DNA from: HLUCCA09 sp965277275
GTDB taxonomy: Bacteria > Pseudomonadota > Alphaproteobacteria > Rhodobacterales > Rhodobacteraceae
Direction of reading: 5' to 3'
DNA length: 64,000 nt
Assembly: GCA_965277275.1 (NCBI GenBank)
Contig: CBDICG010000002.1
Location: forward strand, 62,001-126,000
The notes beneath the pieces were generated by a model that was given only the letters and a program-made list of their open reading frames with translations, did no database searches and was not told where the DNA came from. Shown here one piece after another: positions 8,877 through 17,211 of this stretch (position 1 is its first letter; each line of letters starts with the position of its first letter). Made by a program: the position numbers and the translations under genes.

Positions 8877-11291
8877 CTAGTGCGCCGTGCGCGGTGTCAG
8901 GCCTTCCGCCTTGATCGCCTCTGCCCGTGCGAGCGCTGCCGCCTCTTCGGCGGCCTCGTCCCACTCAATTGGCTCAGGCGTTGCGACGAGCGCATGCTTG
9001 AGAACCTCCGACACGTGGCTGACGGGGATCAGTTCGAGCCCTTCCTTCACGTTGTCGGGGATCTCGGCGAGATCCTTCTCGTTCTCCTGCGGGATCAGCA
9101 CCGTCTTGATGCCGCCCCTGAGAGCCGCGAGCAGCTTCTCCTTGAGCCCACCGATTGGCAGCGCGTTGCCGCGCAGCGTGACTTCGCCCGTCATGGCGAT
9201 GTCCTTGCGCACGGGGATCTGCGTCAGCACCGACACGATGGACGTCACCATCGCGAGGCCGGCCGAGGGGCCGTCCTTCGGGGTCGCGCCCTCGGGTACG
9301 TGAACGTGGATGTCCATCGTGTCGAAGCGCGGCGGCTTCACCCCGATTTGCGGCGCGATGGAGCGCACATAGCTGGACGCGGCATCGATCGACTCCTTCA
9401 TCACGTCGCCGAGCTTGCCGGTCGTCTTCATCCGGCCTTTGCCGGGAAGGCGCAGCGCTTCGATCTGCAGCAAGTCGCCACCGACTGAAGTATACGCCAG
9501 CCCGGTCACGACCCCGACCTGATCCTCGACCTCCGCGAGGCCGTAGCGATGCTTCTTCACACCAAGGAATTCTTCGAGATTGTCAGGGGTTACCGTGACT
9601 TTCTCAGCTTCCTTCTTGACGATCTTTGTCACCGCTTTCCGCGCTGTCTTGGCGATCTCGCGCTCAAGGTTCCGCACGCCCGCCTCGCGGGTGTAAACGC
9701 GAATGATCTCCGACAACGCCTCGTCCGTCAGCTCGAACTCGTCCTTCTTCAGGCCGTGGTTCTTGACCTGCTTGGCGATGAGGTGCCGCTTGGCGATCTC
9801 GCGCTTCTCGTCCTCGGTGTAGCCTGCGAGCGGAATGATCTCCATCCGGTCCAGGAGCGGGCCCGGCATGTTGTAGGAGTTGGCCGTCGTGAGGAACATC
9901 ACGTTGCTGAGGTCGTACTCCACCTCGAGGTAGTGGTCGACGAACGTGCCGTTCTGCTCGGGATCGAGCACCTCAAGCATGGCCGAGGCCGGGTCACCGC
10001 GGAAATCCTGGCCCATCTTGTCGATCTCGTCGAGCAGGATGAGCGGATTCGTGGTCTTGGCCTTTTTCAGCGCCTGGATGATCTTGCCGGGCATCGAGCC
10101 GATATACGTCCGACGGTGGCCGCGGATCTCGGACTCGTCGCGCACGCCGCCAAGCGAGATGCGGATGAATTCGCGCCCGGTGGCCTTGGCGACCGACTTG
10201 CCGAGAGATGTCTTGCCCACGCCCGGAGGGCCGACGAGGCAGAGGATCGGCCCCTTCAGCTTCTTCGAGCGCTGCTGCACCGCGAGATACTCGACGATCC
10301 GCTCCTTCACTTTCTCAAGCGAGTAGTGGTCGTCATCTAAGATCTTCTGGGCGCGGTTCAGATCCTTCTTCACGCGGGATTTCGTGCCCCACGGGATCGA
10401 CAGCATCCAGTCGAGGTAGTTGCGCACCACCGTTGCCTCGGCAGACATCGGCGACATGTTCTTAAGCTTCTTGACCTCGTTGTCGGCCTTTTCGCGGGCT
10501 TCTTTCGACAGATCGGTGGCGGCGATCTTTTCCTCGAGCTCGGCGATCTCGTTCTGGCCCTCGTCGCCATCACCCAGCTCGCGCTGGATCGCCTTCATCT
10601 GCTCGTTGAGGTAGTACTCGCGCTGGGTCCGCTCCATCTGGGACTTCACGCGCGTCTTGATCTTCTTTTCGACCTGCAGAACCGACATTTCGCCCTGCAT
10701 CAGGCCAAACACCTTCTCCAGCCGCTCGGTGACGGACAGCGTCTCAAGAAGATCCTGCTTCTTGTCGACATCGACGCCGAGGTGGCCCGACACAAGGTCG
10801 GCCAGCTTGGCCGATTGGCGGGCTTCGGCGACAGCCGTCAGCGCCTCTTCGGGGATGTTTTTCTTCACCTTGGCATAGCGCTCGAACTCGGCGGCCACCG
10901 AGCGCACGAGGGCCTCGACCTCGTCCTCGTTGCCGGGCAGCTCCGTGAGGTACTGCGCCTCGGCCTCGAAGAAATCGTCGTTCTCCAGATACGCTTCGAT
11001 GCGCACGCGCGCTTTGCCCTCGACGAGCACCTTTACGGTCCCGTCCGGAAGCTTGAGAAGCTGCAACACGTTGGCAAGAACGCCCGCGCGGTAGATGCCA
11101 TCGGATTCGGGATCGTCCTCGGCGGGGTCGATCTGGCTGGCAAGCAGGATCTGCTTGTCGTCCTGCATCACCTCCTCCAAGGCGCGCACGGATTTCTCCC
11201 GCCCGACAAAAAGCGGGACGATCATATGGGGGAATACCACGATGTCGCGCAGCGGCAGCACCGGGTAGGAGGGGCTCAGGGGCTCTTGCAT
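8877..11291 (-). CDS. lon: ATP-dependent Lon protease
   Basis: 804 aa. A soluble hexameric AAA+ serine protease that degrades misfolded and regulatory proteins. The N-terminal LON substrate domain (LPLRDIVVFPHMIVPLFVGR) is followed by a coiled-coil region, the AAA+ module with Walker A GPPGVGKT and Walker B ILLDEIDKM, and the protease domain with the catalytic Ser in PKDGPSAGLAM and the Lys in GGLKEKLLAALRGG. Length matches the family (~800). I start at the ATG at 11291 (MQEPLSPSYP), where relatives begin; an upstream in-frame TTG at 11318 would add nine residues. A heat-shock-type promoter lies ~85 bases upstream and a strong terminator follows the stop. Confidence 0.97.
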   Translation of the reverse strand: MQEPLSPSYPVLPLRDIVVFPHMIVPLFVGREKSVRALEEVMQDDKQILLASQIDPAEDDPESDGIYRAGVLANVLQLLKLPDGTVKVLVEGKARVRIEAYLENDDFFEAEAQYLTELPGNEDEVEALVRSVAAEFERYAKVKKNIPEEALTAVAEARQSAKLADLVSGHLGVDVDKKQDLLETLSVTERLEKVFGLMQGEMSVLQVEKKIKTRVKSQMERTQREYYLNEQMKAIQRELGDGDEGQNEIAELEEKIAATDLSKEAREKADNEVKKLKNMSPMSAEATVVRNYLDWMLSIPWGTKSRVKKDLNRAQKILDDDHYSLEKVKERIVEYLAVQQRSKKLKGPILCLVGPPGVGKTSLGKSVAKATGREFIRISLGGVRDESEIRGHRRTYIGSMPGKIIQALKKAKTTNPLILLDEIDKMGQDFRGDPASAMLEVLDPEQNGTFVDHYLEVEYDLSNVMFLTTANSYNMPGPLLDRMEIIPLAGYTEDEKREIAKRHLIAKQVKNHGLKKDEFELTDEALSEIIRVYTREAGVRNLEREIAKTARKAVTKIVKKEAEKVTVTPDNLEEFLGVKKHRYGLAEVEDQVGVVTGLAYTSVGGDLLQIEALRLPGKGRMKTTGKLGDVMKESIDAASSYVRSIAPQIGVKPPRFDTMDIHVHVPEGATPKDGPSAGLAMVTSIVSVLTQIPVRKDIAMTGEVTLRGNALPIGGLKEKLLAALRGGIKTVLIPQENEKDLAEIPDNVKEGLELIPVSHVSEVLKHALVATPEPIEWDEAAEEAAALARAEAIKAEGLTPRTAH

Positions 11292-11635
11292 GTGCTCGAT
11301 GTCCTGTTCTGTTGGCAAGACAGGTCTGGCCCCGCTTGGCGGCGACCGCTGCCCGTCTCCGGTCTAGGCGAGGATACGTGGGGCGACGCGCGCCCCATTT
11401 CAACCGCGCCCTTTTTGAATGGCGCAGAGCATGACCCGTCCGGCGCCCCCGCGCAAGCGATTGCAGCGGATTGTGATTGTTTCGCACGCCCTCGGCGAAG
11501 ACGAGGCTCGTAGCGGCACCAATCGGTGCTTGCGAGCAGAGCGGTCCGGGCCCCGGAGCACCGGATCGGGGAACAAGGCCGGGGATTTTGGGCTTCCTGC
11601 GAGCACGCGGTGCCACGAGCTTGGGTGCGGGGATG
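11292..11635. other. Intergenic region upstream of lon
   Basis: About 340 bp between the tgt stop and the lon start. It holds the lon promoter candidate at 11375-11404. I see no gene and no clear terminator for tgt. Confidence 0.5.
11375..11404 (-). promoter_or_regulatory. Sigma-32 (RpoH) type promoter for lon
   Basis: On the minus strand GTTGAAA (11404-11398) and CCCCACGTA (11383-11375) are separated by 14 bases. The known RpoH consensus is CTTGAAA, 11-16 bases, CCCCATNTA, so each box has one mismatch and the spacing fits. It lies ~85 bases before the lon ATG, and lon is a classical heat-shock gene. Confidence 0.75.
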
Positions 11636-12772
11636 CTAGAGGCGGTCGATATCCCCGAGCGCGCGGGTGGCGTGAAACTCGGCCTGCCACGTGGCGAAGG
11701 CCCCGGCCCGGATAGAGGCGCGCATCCCGGCCATAAGCTCCTGATAATAGTGCAGGTTGTGCCATGTCAGGAGCATGGAGCTGAGGATCTCGCCCGCGCG
11801 GAAGACATGGTGAAGATATGCGCGCGAATAGCTTTGGCAGGCCGGGCAGGTGCAATCCTCGTCGAGCGGGCGGGGATCGTCGGCGTGGCGGGCGTTCTTG
11901 ATATTGACCACCCCCCGACGGGTAAAGGCCTGCCCGGTGCGCCCCGAGCGGGACGGGAGCACACAATCGAACATGTCGATGCCGCGCGCGACGGCGCCCA
12001 CGATATCGTCGGGCTTGCCGACGCCCATCAGGTAGCGCGGTTTGTCTGCGGGCAGTTGGCCAGGTGCATAATCGAGGCAGCCCAGCATCGCCTGCTGCCC
12101 TTCGCCGACGGCGAGGCCACCAACAGCGTAGCCGTCGAACCCGATGTCGGTGAGGGCCGCCGCACTCTCTGCGCGCAGATCCTCCTCGAGACCGCCCTGC
12201 TGGATACCGAAAAGCGCATGGCCGGGCCGATCGCCAAATGCGTCGCGCGAGCGCGCCGCCCACCGCATGGAAAGCGCCATGCTCTCCGCGATACGTGTGC
12301 GATCTGCGGGAAGGGCGGGGCATTCATCGAAGCACATCACGATATCCGAGCCGAGGAGCTTCTGGATCTCCATCGAGCGCTCGGGGCTGAGCATGTGGCG
12401 CGCGCCGTCGATGTGGGAGCGAAACGTCACGCCCTCCTCGGTGAGCTTGCGCAGCTCAGCGAGGCTCATCACCTGGAAGCCGCCTGAATCCGTGAGGATC
12501 GGACGGTCCCAGTTCATGAAGCGATGCAGCCCCCCGAGGCGCGCGATCCGCTCGGCCGTGGGCCGCAGCATCAGGTGATAGGTATTGCCAAGCAGGATAT
12601 CGGCGCCGGTCTCGCGTACGCTTTCGGGACGCATGGCCTTGACGGTGGCCGCTGTCCCCACGGGCATGAAAGCCGGGGTGCGAATATCGCCGCGCGGGGT
12701 ATGGACTGTACCGGTGCGGGCGCGCCCGTCGGTGGCGTGGAGGGTAAAGTCGAAGCGGGGTGAGTCTGACAT
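11636..12772 (-). CDS. tgt: Queuine tRNA-ribosyltransferase
   Basis: 378 aa (E. coli Tgt is 375). Exchanges guanine-34 for the queuosine precursor in GUN-anticodon tRNAs. The substrate-binding and catalytic parts are visible: ILTDSGGFQVMSLAELRK, MCFDECPA, FGIQQGG and FDCVLPSRSGRTGQAFT (containing the nucleophilic Asp). The zinc site CTCPAC with a downstream His in LLTWHNLHYY is complete. The start at 12772 (MSDSPRFDF) is where relatives begin; the frame stays open far upstream, but that extension is antisense to the RimB-RimK gene. No queA gene adjoins. A short repeat element lies directly upstream. Confidence 0.96.
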   Translation of the reverse strand: MSDSPRFDFTLHATDGRARTGTVHTPRGDIRTPAFMPVGTAATVKAMRPESVRETGADILLGNTYHLMLRPTAERIARLGGLHRFMNWDRPILTDSGGFQVMSLAELRKLTEEGVTFRSHIDGARHMLSPERSMEIQKLLGSDIVMCFDECPALPADRTRIAESMALSMRWAARSRDAFGDRPGHALFGIQQGGLEEDLRAESAAALTDIGFDGYAVGGLAVGEGQQAMLGCLDYAPGQLPADKPRYLMGVGKPDDIVGAVARGIDMFDCVLPSRSGRTGQAFTRRGVVNIKNARHADDPRPLDEDCTCPACQSYSRAYLHHVFRAGEILSSMLLTWHNLHYYQELMAGMRASIRAGAFATWQAEFHATRALGDIDRL

Positions 12773-12776
12773 GGCT

Positions 12777-12819
12777 GGGGCTCTGCCCCAGACCCCGGGA
12801 TATTTCCAGCACAATGAAG
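12777..12819. repeat. Short intergenic repeat, copy 1
   Basis: Contains GGGGCTCTGCCCC (self-complementary arms) followed by ACCCCGGGATATTT and GCACAATGAAG. The same modules recur at 55300-55357, and the GATATTT...GCACAATGAA core recurs at 43019-43102. This copy sits between the divergent tgt and RimB-RimK genes. Confidence 0.75.
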
Positions 12820-12886
12820 CGGCGGCGGGGCGGCGACTTGTCATCGGGAGACGGCAGGAGTAGCGCCAAGGGCGGGGAGGACACCG

Positions 12887-14290
12887 ATGGACGAGCAACT
12901 GACATTCGGCTGGGAAGAGTGGGTGGCACTGCCAGATCTCGGATTGCCGGCGATTCAGGCGAAGGTCGACACCGGCGCGAAGACCTCTGCGTTGCATGCC
13001 TTCGACATCGAGCCGTTCGGGCCCGCAGACCATCCCCGGGTGCGCTTTGGGGTGCACCCGATCCCCGGGGATGACCAGATCTCGATCCCGTGTTCCGCCG
13101 AGGTGCTGGACCGGCGCGAGGTCACGTCGTCCAACGGAGAGACGGAGCTGCGCTATGTGATCGGCACCACCCTGCATGTCGGTGGGCGGTCGTGGCCGAT
13201 CGAGGTCACGCTGACCGACCGGGCCAACATGGCCTACCGCATGCTGCTCGGGCGGCAGGCGCTGGGGGAGAATGTTGTCGTGGCACCCGGTGACAGCCAT
13301 TGCCAGCCGGAGCTCAGCTTTGAGCCCTACCATTCCGCGACCGTGCGCGAGGCCGCGCCGCGGCGGACATTGCGGATTGCCGTGCTGAGCCGCGAGGAGG
13401 CCAACTACACCACGACACGGCTTGTGGCAGAGGGCGAGCGCCGTGGCCACGTGGTGGAAGTGATCAACACCACGCGCTGCTACATGGCGATCAATGCCCG
13501 CGCACCGGAGGTCCACTACGATGGCAAGCGCCTGCCCCGCTACGACGCGGTTATCCCGCGCATCGGCGCATCCGTGACCGCCTATGGCACTGCCGTGATC
13601 CGGCAATTCGAGGCTCTCGGGACCTATTGCGTCAACGGTTCGACGGGGATCACGGCGAGCCGCGACAAGCTGCACGCGCACCAGATCCTCGCGCGTCAGA
13701 GCATCGGCATGCCATCTACGGCCTTTGCCGCCTCGCCCAAGGACACCGACAACCTGATTGACGTGGTCGGCAACGCGCCACTGATCGTCAAGCTGCTGGA
13801 AAGCACACAGGGCAAGGGGGTCGTGCTGGCCGAAACCAGGAAGGCAGCGCAATCGGTGATCTCGGCGTTTCGCGGATTGAAGGCGAATTTCCTCGTTCAG
13901 CAGTTCGTCCAGGAGGCAGCTGGCGAGGACATTCGCTGCCTCGTCATCGGGGCGCGCGTGGTGGCGTCGATGCGGCGCAAGGCGGCCGCTGGCGAGTTTC
14001 GCTCCAACCTGCACCAGGGGGGGACGGCCGAAGCCGTGCGGATCACGAAGACGGAACGCGAGACGGCGCTGAAGGCGGCCAAAGCCTTCGGGCTCCGGAT
14101 GGCGGGAGTGGATCTTTTGCGCAGCGCCGACGGGCCGAAGGTACTGGAGGTGAACTCCTCCCCCGGGCTGGAGGGGATCGAGAAATGCTCCAACAAGAAC
14201 ATTGCCGCCCTTGTCTACGACGAGATTGAAAAGCGCGTCCGCCCTGCCCCGGCGCGCAAGCGCCCCGCCAACCGCAGAGTGCTGCGCTAG
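12887..14290 (+). CDS. Fusion of RimB-like ATP-dependent zinc protease domain and RimK-type ATP-grasp ligase
   Basis: 467 aa. Residues ~1-145 are a retropepsin-like domain with KVDTGAKTSALHA (putative active-site Asp), the family called RimB or RimK-associated protease. Residues ~155-450 are an ATP-grasp ligase of the RimK group, with MPSTAFA, the ATP/Mg motifs VKLLESTQGKGVVLAE and LEVNSSPGLEGIEKC, and FRSNLHQGGTAEAV. RimK adds glutamates to ribosomal protein S6, and RimB homologues have been tied to removal of such tails, so one chain may combine both activities. A GGGGAGG site precedes the start. The fusion is known in alphaproteobacteria; its true substrate here is unknown. Confidence 0.88.
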   Translation: MDEQLTFGWEEWVALPDLGLPAIQAKVDTGAKTSALHAFDIEPFGPADHPRVRFGVHPIPGDDQISIPCSAEVLDRREVTSSNGETELRYVIGTTLHVGGRSWPIEVTLTDRANMAYRMLLGRQALGENVVVAPGDSHCQPELSFEPYHSATVREAAPRRTLRIAVLSREEANYTTTRLVAEGERRGHVVEVINTTRCYMAINARAPEVHYDGKRLPRYDAVIPRIGASVTAYGTAVIRQFEALGTYCVNGSTGITASRDKLHAHQILARQSIGMPSTAFAASPKDTDNLIDVVGNAPLIVKLLESTQGKGVVLAETRKAAQSVISAFRGLKANFLVQQFVQEAAGEDIRCLVIGARVVASMRRKAAAGEFRSNLHQGGTAEAVRITKTERETALKAAKAFGLRMAGVDLLRSADGPKVLEVNSSPGLEGIEKCSNKNIAALVYDEIEKRVRPAPARKRPANRRVLR

Positions 14291-14430
14291 AAGGGGCCAA
14301 GGGCGGGCCGGGTGGCGCCCTGGCGCGGGGCGATGACGCAGGCCGATAGAATGCTCATGACGCGCAGGGTGGACCCTTCCCCCGATATTCCCTATATCTT
14401 TAGTCGGCTTTACAAACGAGGCGTGCCGAC

Positions 14431-14811
14431 ATGACCATGAGCGCTGATCCGTCGTCTTCCGACACTCCGATGGAAGGGGCCCCACTGATCCGCCCGTCGA
14501 CCACCGATCATCCGCTCTACGACAGCATCGTGGAGGCGTGTCGCACCGTCTATGATCCTGAAATCCCTGTAAATATCTTTGATCTTGGGCTGATCTACAC
14601 GATTGACGTCAAGCCCGAGGGAGAGGTCTCTGTAATCATGACGCTGACGGCACCCGGCTGTCCGGTGGCGGGCGAAATGCCCGGCTGGGTGGCCGAGGCC
14701 GTCGAACCGCTGCCCGGCGTGAAGCAGGTGGACGTCGACATCACGTGGGATCCGCCCTGGGGGATGGACATGATGTCTGACGAGGCCAAGCTCGAGCTGG
14801 GGTTCATGTAA
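14431..14811 (+). CDS. sufT: SufT-like iron-sulfur assembly protein (MIP18/DUF59 family)
   Basis: 126 aa. Proteins of this family help mature iron-sulfur proteins, and the small bacterial form is called SufT. The core runs from YDSIVEACRTVYDPEIPVNI through LGLIYTID and MTLTAPGCPVAGEMP (conserved Cys) to the WDPPWGMDMMSDEAK tail. An N-terminal ~25 residues rich in Ser/Asp are poorly conserved; a second ATG two codons downstream is also possible. It is followed after 8 bases by an acetyltransferase gene, so the two may share a transcript. No suf operon lies nearby. Confidence 0.85.
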   Translation: MTMSADPSSSDTPMEGAPLIRPSTTDHPLYDSIVEACRTVYDPEIPVNIFDLGLIYTIDVKPEGEVSVIMTLTAPGCPVAGEMPGWVAEAVEPLPGVKQVDVDITWDPPWGMDMMSDEAKLELGFM

Positions 14812-14819
14812 GCGCGCGA

Positions 14820-15401
14820 ATGGCGTCCGACGATGACAGCGCGCGCTCCGAGTGGGACAAGATGGTCTCTGGCGCGCTCTACGATCCTGGCGACCCCGAC
14901 CTGAAGACCCGGCATCGCCGCGCTCAGGACCTTGCCCGCGCGTACAACGCGACGATTTCCGGTGAGGTCGACGCGCGCAAGCCGCTCTTGGACGACCTGC
15001 TCGGCAGTTACGGAACGGACTGCGCCATTCAGCCTCCCTTCCACGTCGATTATGGCCGCAATATCCACCTCGAAGACCGCGTGTTCTTCAACTTCGGATG
15101 CGTCGTGCTCGACATCTGCCCCGTGCGCGTCGGTTCGGGCACTCAGATCGGCCCGGGTACCCAGCTCTTGGCCGCAGACCACCCGCGCGACCCGAAGGTT
15201 CGGGCGGCGGGGCTGGAGAATGGGCAACCGATTACCATCGGCGCGAACGTGTGGATCGGTGGTGGCGCGCTGATCCTTCCGGGTGTGACCATCGGCGACC
15301 ATGCCATCGTGGGCGCAGGCGCTGTCGTCACGCGGGATGTACCGGCGGGCGCAACCGTGGCGGGGAACCCGGCGCGTCCCTTGCGAGGTTCTGCGCACTA
15401 G
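14820..15401 (+). CDS. Maltose/nodulation O-acetyltransferase family protein (hexapeptide repeat)
   Basis: 193 aa. An acetyl-CoA-dependent sugar O-acetyltransferase of the Maa/LacA/NodL type. An N-terminal Mac domain (MVSGALYDPGDPDLKTRH) precedes left-handed beta-helix hexapeptides (IHLEDRVFFNFGCVVLD, VRVGSGTQIGPGTQLLAADH with the catalytic His, ITIGANVWIGGGALILPGVT). The end, AVVTRDVPAGATVAGNPARP, is diagnostic. It starts 8 bases after the SufT-like gene. The acceptor sugar cannot be named from sequence. Confidence 0.9.
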   Translation: MASDDDSARSEWDKMVSGALYDPGDPDLKTRHRRAQDLARAYNATISGEVDARKPLLDDLLGSYGTDCAIQPPFHVDYGRNIHLEDRVFFNFGCVVLDICPVRVGSGTQIGPGTQLLAADHPRDPKVRAAGLENGQPITIGANVWIGGGALILPGVTIGDHAIVGAGAVVTRDVPAGATVAGNPARPLRGSAH

Positions 15402-15497
15402 CCCTACACGCGGGTTTCGGCGCTACGCTTGAGGCGGTGCGCCCTTGTGTTCCGGAAATGCGGGAGGGCTGCACATCAGCCCGAGGGCGGCGTGCGG

Positions 15498-16502
15498 CTA
15501 GCCCCCGGTGTGACTCATGTGGCGCGAGACTTCGCCGGACACTGTCTGGCGTGAATAATCGAAGTCGTGGCCCTTCGGCTTGCGCGCAATAGCGGCGCGA
15601 ATCGCCTGTTCCAGCAGATCGTCTTCCGGGGCGGCGCGGAGTGGCGCCCGGAGATCGGCGTTGTCCTCCTGCCCGAGGCACATGAAGAGCTCGCCCGTGC
15701 AGGTGAGCCGCACCCGATTGCAGCTCTCGCAGAAATTATGCGTCAACGGTGTGATCAGGCCGATTTTCTGCCCGGTTTCTTCGAGGCGGATGTAGCGGGC
15801 GGGGCCACCGGTGCGTTCGGCGAGGTCCGTGACCTGGAACCGCTCTGCAAGGCGCGCGCGCAAGTCCTTCAACGACCAGTACTGACCGAAACGATCCTCG
15901 TTTCCGAGGTCGCCCATGGGCATGACTTCGATGAATGTCAGGTCCATGTCCCGGCTGGCGCACCAGTTCTGGAGCGTGAAGAGCTCATCTTCGTTGAAGC
16001 CTTGAAGCGCGACGGTGTTGATCTTCACGCGCATCCCGGCCGCCTGTGCCGCGTCGATGCCCTTGAGCACCTTCTCGAGTTTGCCCCAACGTGTAATCTC
16101 GGCAAACTTGTCGGCATCGAGCGTGTCGAGCGAGATATTGATCCGGCGCACGCCAAGCGCCGCGAGATCCGCGGCGAAACGATCGAGCTGGGAGCCGTTC
16201 GTTGTCAGCGTCAGCTCATCGAGCGCGCCGCTCTCGAGGTGGCGCGACATGGCCTCGAAATACGTCATGATGCCCCGACGCACGAGGGGCTCGCCCCCTG
16301 TGATGCGCAGCTTGCGCACCCCCATCCGGACAAAGGTCGACGACAGCCTGTCGAGTTCTTCCAGCGTCAGAAGCTCCTTCTTGGGAAGGAACGTCATGTT
16401 TTCCGACATGCAATAGACGCAGCGAAAATCGCAACGGTCCGTGACGGAGACACGCAGATAGCTGATTGGACGGGCAAACGGATCGATCAAGGGTGCGTTC
16501 AT
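15498..16502 (-). CDS. moaA: GTP 3',8-cyclase MoaA (molybdenum cofactor synthesis)
   Basis: 334 aa, the usual length. A radical-SAM enzyme that with MoaC converts GTP to cyclic pyranopterin monophosphate. The N-terminal 4Fe-4S motif CDFRCVYC, the SAM-binding TGGEPLVRRG and the C-terminal second-cluster cysteines (CESCNRVRLTCTG) are present, and the chain ends in the functional Gly-Gly. No other moa gene lies near. Its start overlaps nothing real; a lipoprotein gene diverges 116 bases away. Confidence 0.96.
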   Translation of the reverse strand: MNAPLIDPFARPISYLRVSVTDRCDFRCVYCMSENMTFLPKKELLTLEELDRLSSTFVRMGVRKLRITGGEPLVRRGIMTYFEAMSRHLESGALDELTLTTNGSQLDRFAADLAALGVRRINISLDTLDADKFAEITRWGKLEKVLKGIDAAQAAGMRVKINTVALQGFNEDELFTLQNWCASRDMDLTFIEVMPMGDLGNEDRFGQYWSLKDLRARLAERFQVTDLAERTGGPARYIRLEETGQKIGLITPLTHNFCESCNRVRLTCTGELFMCLGQEDNADLRAPLRAAPEDDLLEQAIRAAIARKPKGHDFDYSRQTVSGEVSRHMSHTGG

Positions 16503-16618
16503 GGGCAGAAGGTAACCGGCACGCGGACAGGGAACAAGAGGTCAACCGCGCTGCGGCGTTGCGATGGCCAATGCGGACCCGGTATGAATGCGGCAGACCG
16601 CTGGTTGGGAAGAGAACG

Positions 16619-17086
16619 ATGCGACGAACAACCTACGCGACATGCCTTGTCGCTGCACTTGCATTGGCTGGTTGCGCAGCCGTGGAGCAGGCTCCGGCCG
16701 CTTTGCCGGAGGCCGAGTCGGCGGGCGCTGATGCCGTTGCACCGCCCCCCACCGCGGTGACCGTGGAGGACTTCGACACCACGACCGCCGCCGAACGGGC
16801 AGAAGCCGCAGCGGCGCCGGACGACGCGGGTGCGGAAGTGCCGCTTGGTACGACGATCGCGTCGCTCGGTGATGCCACACAACCCGGTTTCTGGGCGGAA
16901 ACCCCACTGGTCACATCGGTGCGCCCGGGGCGGCTCATCTACGAGGTGAACGGCCGCAGTGTTCAGGTCGAGCTGCGGCCTTCGGGCGGGGAGCCGGGGA
17001 CGGGCACACGCGTTTCTCTATCGGCGATGCGGATACTGGAAGCACCGCTGGCGGCCCTCCCGGAGCTGACTGTCACCGGCCTCTGA
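16619..17086 (+). CDS. Small lipoprotein of unknown function
   Basis: 155 aa. It has a lipoprotein signal with lipobox LALAGC (Cys near residue 18), then an Ala/Pro/Glu-rich linker and a compact conserved end (TTAAERAEA, LGTTIASLGDATQPGFWAETPLV, GRSVQVELRP, ALPELTV). Similar Rhodobacterales proteins are often mislabelled D-galactarate dehydratase, but nothing here suggests an enzyme. The start at 16619 is chosen over a longer frame because it begins the signal peptide and follows GGGAAGAG. The protein is likely anchored in the outer membrane. It stands alone, convergent with the metzincin-like gene. Confidence 0.78.
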   Translation: MRRTTYATCLVAALALAGCAAVEQAPAALPEAESAGADAVAPPPTAVTVEDFDTTTAAERAEAAAAPDDAGAEVPLGTTIASLGDATQPGFWAETPLVTSVRPGRLIYEVNGRSVQVELRPSGGEPGTGTRVSLSAMRILEAPLAALPELTVTGL

Positions 17087-17211
17087 CAGAGCCTGCTCTC
17101 GGGCCGCGCGCGCAGCCGGGGTGGCGACAAGCCCGCAACGCAGGGGCAAATAGGCATGTTTGGCCGCCCGGCCATGCGGATGGAGCCAATGCGACCCCGC
17201 CCACTGGTTGC

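Noticed and set aside
12773..14485. Long N-terminal extension of the tgt frame
   Set aside because: It is antisense to the well-supported RimB-RimK gene and has no family match; Tgt begins at 12772.
16619..17086. D-galactarate dehydratase label used for similar proteins
   Set aside because: At 155 residues with a lipobox and no catalytic motif it cannot be that enzyme.
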